Of a stretch of 64,000 nt of DNA, positions 60,891 through 64,000 are shown one piece after another. Positions within the stretch are counted from its first letter, which is position 1, and each line of letters opens with the position of its first letter. The DNA is from Catenulispora sp. EB89. Lineage in GTDB: Bacteria > Actinomycetota > Actinomycetes > Streptomycetales > Catenulisporaceae. The translations under genes and the position numbers were made by a program. The notes beneath the pieces were generated by a model, which was given only the letters and a program-made list of their open reading frames with translations, made no database searches and was not told the origin of the DNA. The DNA is taken from assembly GCF_041261445.1 (NCBI RefSeq), contig NZ_JBGCCU010000021.1, forward strand, positions 124,001-188,000, given 5' to 3'.

Positions 60891-61852
60891 CGGTAGAACA
60901 CCTTCCGCTCCAGCACCCCGAACTGGATCGCGGTGAGTACCAGCACGATGAACAGCAGCACGATGGCGTAGGCGCTGGCCGTGCCGAGGTCGCTGTTCCC
61001 GTTCTCGAAGCCCTTGTTGTAGATGGCGTAGACCAGCGTCATCGCCTTGCCCTCGGGGCCGCCCTCCGGAGCGAGGATCCGGATGGCGGTGAACGCCTGG
61101 AGGGAGTTGATGGTCGAGACCACGGTGAGGAAGAACAGCTGGGGCGAGAGCAGCGGCACCAAGATGGAGCGGTTCAGTCTCCAGCCGGTGGCACCGTCCA
61201 GGCGCGCCGCCTCGATGATGTCGCCGGGGACCGCCGCCACGCCGGCGGACAGCACGAGCACGTTGTACCCGAGCGTCATCCACACCTGCACGACCACCAC
61301 GGACAGCAGCACCCACCTGGGGTCGGTCAGCCAGCCCACCGGCCTGGTGCCGAAGTGCGCGAGCATCCCGTTCGCGATGCCGACCGCCGGGTTGTAGATC
61401 ACCGCGAAGATCACCGAGGCGCTCGCCGCGGAGAAGGCGAAGGGCAGGGCGAACGCGCTGCGGAAGATCCGGATGCCGCGGATCCGCGACTCCATCAGAA
61501 GGACCAGCGCCAGCGCACCGAGAACGCCGGGGATCACGGTCATCACCGTGAACAGCGCGGTGGTCCCGAGGACTTTGTAGAACCCGGAGTCGGAGAACAT
61601 GTCGCGGAAGTGCTTCAGCCCGACGAAGCGCGAGGAGTTCCCGAAGATGTCGCTGCCGTGGGTGCTCAGGACGAACGACTCCACGAGCGGGTACAGGATG
61701 AACATCCCGAATACCGCGAGCGACGGCACGAGGAACAACCAGGCCAATCCGTGGTCGCGCGACAGGAAAGCGGACCGGCGTCTGGCGCCTCCACCCCTTG
61801 TCACCATCGGTATCGCGTCAGCGTCCTGTGACGCCCCGTCCAACGCGGTCAA
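60887..61852 (-). CDS. ugpA: ABC sugar/glycerol-phosphate permease (UgpA-like)
   Basis: A 321-aa permease: the N-terminal helix LAWLFLVPSLAVFGMFILYP, and the EAA loop GDIIEAARLDGATGWRLNRS. It starts at TTG 61852 (GAGGGGTGGGG upstream) or, less likely, ATG 61807 (MVTRGGGARRRS). First gene of the ugpA-ugpE-ugpB-like operon. A 422-bp region with its promoter separates it from the divergent DUF475 gene. Confidence 0.85.
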   Translation of the reverse strand: MTALDGASQDADAIPMVTRGGGARRRSAFLSRDHGLAWLFLVPSLAVFGMFILYPLVESFVLSTHGSDIFGNSSRFVGLKHFRDMFSDSGFYKVLGTTALFTVMTVIPGVLGALALVLLMESRIRGIRIFRSAFALPFAFSAASASVIFAVIYNPAVGIANGMLAHFGTRPVGWLTDPRWVLLSVVVVQVWMTLGYNVLVLSAGVAAVPGDIIEAARLDGATGWRLNRSILVPLLSPQLFFLTVVSTINSLQAFTAIRILAPEGGPEGKAMTLVYAIYNKGFENGNSDLGTASAYAIVLLFIVLVLTAIQFGVLERKVFYR

Positions 61853-62274
61853 AACCCCACCCCTCTGATCAAGTGCTTGAATCGAGAACCCGTTGACAGC
61901 CCGAGGATCCCCGTTCCGCAGATCAGCGTGGCGGCGGCTGTCGAACGATCGGTTGCGCCGAGGAATACCCCAGGCGACAAGTTCCCCGGAGAAGGCGCGT
62001 GAATCCCGTCCGTGACGGTGCGCTTGTCAGGGCGGGCCCGAAAGGGGCGATGTTTAGGGATCTTCCAAACCCGGCGTCCGGTTCCCCGCCCGAGCAGTGG
62101 TAGCGCGCGGACGGACGAGAGCCCTTTCCGGCAACCCTCGTCGTGTATTAGAAGTCTGAGTAGGGCATCCTAAGTACAGGCGGTGGGTGCGCGTCAGCGG
62201 GCCCGATCACGATGGCGCGGTCGGTTTCCGGCGTTCCCGGGACGGCTGCGTGCTTTGCAGAAAGGGCCGTTGAC
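61853..62274. promoter_or_regulatory. Divergent intergenic region
   Basis: About 420 bp between ugpA (-) and the DUF475 gene (+). TTGACAGCCCGAGG near 61893 and GTATTAGAAGTCTGAGTAGG near 62144 are AT-richer promoter-like patches. No gene or strong palindrome is seen. Confidence 0.4.
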
Positions 62275-63345
62275 ATGCGCGGACGGGACTTCGGCGTCGC
62301 CTACGGCGCGACGCTGCTGGGATTAGTGCTCGCGTTGTGGCTCGGGGGGATCCAATCGGCCACCGTCGTCGCGATGCTGGCCGTGCTGGAAGTGGCGCTG
62401 TCGTTCGACAACGCCGTGGTGAACGCGACAGTGTTGCGCCGGTTCGACGCACGGTGGCAACGCATCTTCCTCACCGTGGGCGTCCTGATCGCGGTGTTCG
62501 GGATGCGGTTGATCATCCCGATGGTGGTCCTGGTGGCCGTCACCCGGCAGGATCCGCTGCACGTGGTGAGCCGATCGGTCAGTGATCCGAACGGGTACGC
62601 GCACGAGATCCTCGGCGTGCAGCCGCTGATCGCGGCGTTCGGCGGGGTCTTCCTGCTGATGATCTTCATGGACTTCTTCCTCAGCGGCCACGACCAGATC
62701 TGGCTGCCGTTCTTCGAACGGCGGCTGGCCGCGGTCGGCGAGCGGTTCAAGCCGCTGGCGCTGGAGACGTTCCAGGTGGTCGGCGTCGTCCTCTTCCTGC
62801 TGATCGCCTCCCGGACCTTCGCCACCGACCATCCGGTGGGCGTCCCGGTGGCCGGCATCATCGGGCTGGTCACCTACTTCGCCATCAAACGGCTCTCGGA
62901 GGCCGCGGCGGACCGCAGCGAGGCGCTGGCCGAGGAGGCCGACGCGCGACCACCGCACGGCCGCCAGGCCCTGATGCTGTTCATCTACCTGGAAGTCCTG
63001 GACGCCACCTTCTCCTTCGACAGCGTCATGGGCGGCTTCTCGGTCACCGTCGACATCGCGCTGTTCACCATCGGCCTGGGCATCGGCGCCGCGTACGTCC
63101 GCAGCCTGACGGTGTTCCTGGTCCGCAAGAAGGCGCTGGACCGCTACGTCTACCTCGAACACGGCGCGTACTACTCGATCGGCGTGCTCGCGGTGCTGCT
63201 GCTGGTGGAGATCGGCCCGGATGTGCCGGACTGGCTGGCCTCGCTGGCCGGCACCTCGATGATCGTGGCGGCCTTCATCCATTCGGCGGTGAAGGCGAAG
63301 GGGGAAGAAAGGGCGGGCGCCGACCACCGCGCGTTGAAATCCTGA
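62275..63345 (+). CDS. DUF475 / TerC-like integral membrane protein
   Basis: A 356-aa protein with about nine membrane helices. The characteristic acidic motifs VLEVALSFDNAVVNATVL (~45-62) and YLEVLDATFSFDSVMGGFSV (~240-259) are internal repeats of the TerC superfamily, linked to metal-ion homeostasis or tellurite resistance. ATG 62275 with AAAGGG upstream is preferred to ATG 62212. Confidence 0.87.
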   Translation: MRGRDFGVAYGATLLGLVLALWLGGIQSATVVAMLAVLEVALSFDNAVVNATVLRRFDARWQRIFLTVGVLIAVFGMRLIIPMVVLVAVTRQDPLHVVSRSVSDPNGYAHEILGVQPLIAAFGGVFLLMIFMDFFLSGHDQIWLPFFERRLAAVGERFKPLALETFQVVGVVLFLLIASRTFATDHPVGVPVAGIIGLVTYFAIKRLSEAAADRSEALAEEADARPPHGRQALMLFIYLEVLDATFSFDSVMGGFSVTVDIALFTIGLGIGAAYVRSLTVFLVRKKALDRYVYLEHGAYYSIGVLAVLLLVEIGPDVPDWLASLAGTSMIVAAFIHSAVKAKGEERAGADHRALKS

Positions 63346-63416
63346 CGGACGCGCCGCGCGGCGCGTCGGCCGACGCCGGAACCGACGTCGAGCCGCCCGC
63401 CGCGACCCCGGCGCCC

Positions 63417-63893
63417 TCAGGAGGACGCGTGGTGCCCGCCGCCCGCCTTTCCAGCGTTGTGCACAGCGACGGCGACCCGCCACGTCTGGAGCATGACGAG
63501 CTCTGAAATGCGCCACCCCTTCCCGGTCCGGCGGAAGGTGACGGAGTAGTAGCCCCCGCCGGGGTTCCACATGTCGCCCTTCTGCCCCGGGATCCGTACC
63601 GACATCGGGTTGAAGAAGTGCGCCTCGGCACAGGCGCTGTCCTCGTTGATGTCGAAGCGCCGGTTGACGATGAGGTGCGCCCGCACCGGGACCTGGGTCA
63701 GGGACTTCTCCAGCCACTGCTGGGCGTCCTCGACGGAACCGCGCGGACCGCCGCTGGACTGGTAGTCGAAGACCGCGTCCTCTGTCGACAGCCGTGTGAG
63801 TTCGGTCACTTGGTCGGTGTCGATCGCCACCGCGTAGGCCGTAAGCAGGTCGTCGAGAGCGAACCGGTCGGCCAGAGCGCGCTCGCTGTACAA
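63417..63893 (-). CDS. SnoaL/NTF2-like protein
   Basis: A 158-aa NTF2-fold protein: YSERALADRFALDDLLTAYA, the conserved WNPGGGYYSVTFRRTGKGWRI and ISELVMLQTWRVAV. TTG 63893 is chosen because GGAGG lies 6 nt upstream on the minus strand; the longer frame has no ribosome-binding site. Such proteins are polyketide cyclases or isomerases, or uncharacterised binding proteins. Confidence 0.75.
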   Translation of the reverse strand: MYSERALADRFALDDLLTAYAVAIDTDQVTELTRLSTEDAVFDYQSSGGPRGSVEDAQQWLEKSLTQVPVRAHLIVNRRFDINEDSACAEAHFFNPMSVRIPGQKGDMWNPGGGYYSVTFRRTGKGWRISELVMLQTWRVAVAVHNAGKAGGGHHASS

Positions 63894-64000
63894 AGGAAAC
63901 CTCCAAATGAACGTGCATCCGCAGGAGTAGACCTGTTGTGCATGGGGCATGACTGCCAAGGCACGGACAGCAGGGCAACTGTACCGACGGCGGGGGAGCC
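63894..64000. other. Right edge of the window
   Basis: About 107 bp upstream of the SnoaL-like gene. No further feature is visible. Confidence 0.5.

Noticed and set aside
61880-61930. Sigma-70 promoter TTGACA near 61893 for ugpA or the DUF475 gene
   Set aside because: No acceptable -10 box at 16-18 bp in either direction, so it was only mentioned as a patch.

Overview
The window is a gene-dense, high-GC (roughly 70%) actinobacterial chromosome segment. Wet SARP/AfsR-type regulators, F420-type luciferase-like oxidoreductases, a KstR-type operator, GuaB1, many GTG/TTG starts and a THN-synthase cluster point to a filamentous, secondary-metabolite-producing actinomycete. Streptomycetales or Catenulisporales would fit, but I cannot name a genus from sequence alone. 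I see no tRNA, rRNA, CRISPR array, phage module or intact transposase gene.

Layout. (1) 1-15.1 kb is catabolic and redox: a fadE26-fadE27-fadD19-like operon (minus strand) preceded by a perfect match to the KstR steroid-regulon operator; a divergent PPOX / MpaB-family pair; an ECF sigma factor with SnoaL domain facing an SDR gene across a strong inverted repeat; two LLM oxidoreductases flanking an unusual MBL-Rieske fusion; and an acyl-CoA carboxylase beta subunit / acyl-CoA dehydrogenase pair resembling leucine catabolism. (2) 15.1-16.8 kb has no gene. It is a nested inverted-repeat island with G-rich hexamer runs at both ends, and it carries two identical 179-bp MITE-like insertions, each with an 18-bp terminal inverted repeat and its own 10-bp target-site duplication. 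(3) 16.8-40.4 kb reads as a biosynthetic gene cluster built around an RppA-type type III polyketide synthase (Cys138/His270/Asn303). It holds two P450s, two FAD enzymes, a quinone-oxidoreductase-like MDR protein, a PapA/condensation-type acyltransferase, four methyltransferases, four SARP-type and two MarR-type regulators. At its end is an operon of methyltransferase-methyltransferase-metK-adenosine kinase-ARMT1/DUF89.

(4) 40.4-64 kb is mostly housekeeping or accessory: FMN reductase/HxlR, acetoacetyl-CoA ligase, HAD phosphatase, a small secreted peptide, MgtC, a hexapeptide acyltransferase, a GT87 glycosyltransferase, a ChoD-like GMC oxidase, a lipoprotein L,D-transpeptidase, GuaB1, YibE/F, YnfA, an MBL hydrolase, a His/Gly/Ser-rich secreted Ig-like protein, CtaG, a ugpAEB-like ABC operon without its ATPase, a DUF475/TerC-like membrane protein and an NTF2-like protein. 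Several convergent gene pairs are separated by near-perfect hairpins, including a perfect 50-bp palindrome.

Working model for the cluster (inference): the RppA-like enzyme makes a tetrahydroxynaphthalene-type pentaketide; P450s, flavoenzymes, O-methyltransferases and the acyltransferase tailor it; the co-operonic metK and adoK supply SAM and remove the adenosine left after S-adenosylhomocysteine hydrolysis. The DUF89 protein and the pentapeptide-repeat tail on the synthase have no obvious place in known THN pathways.
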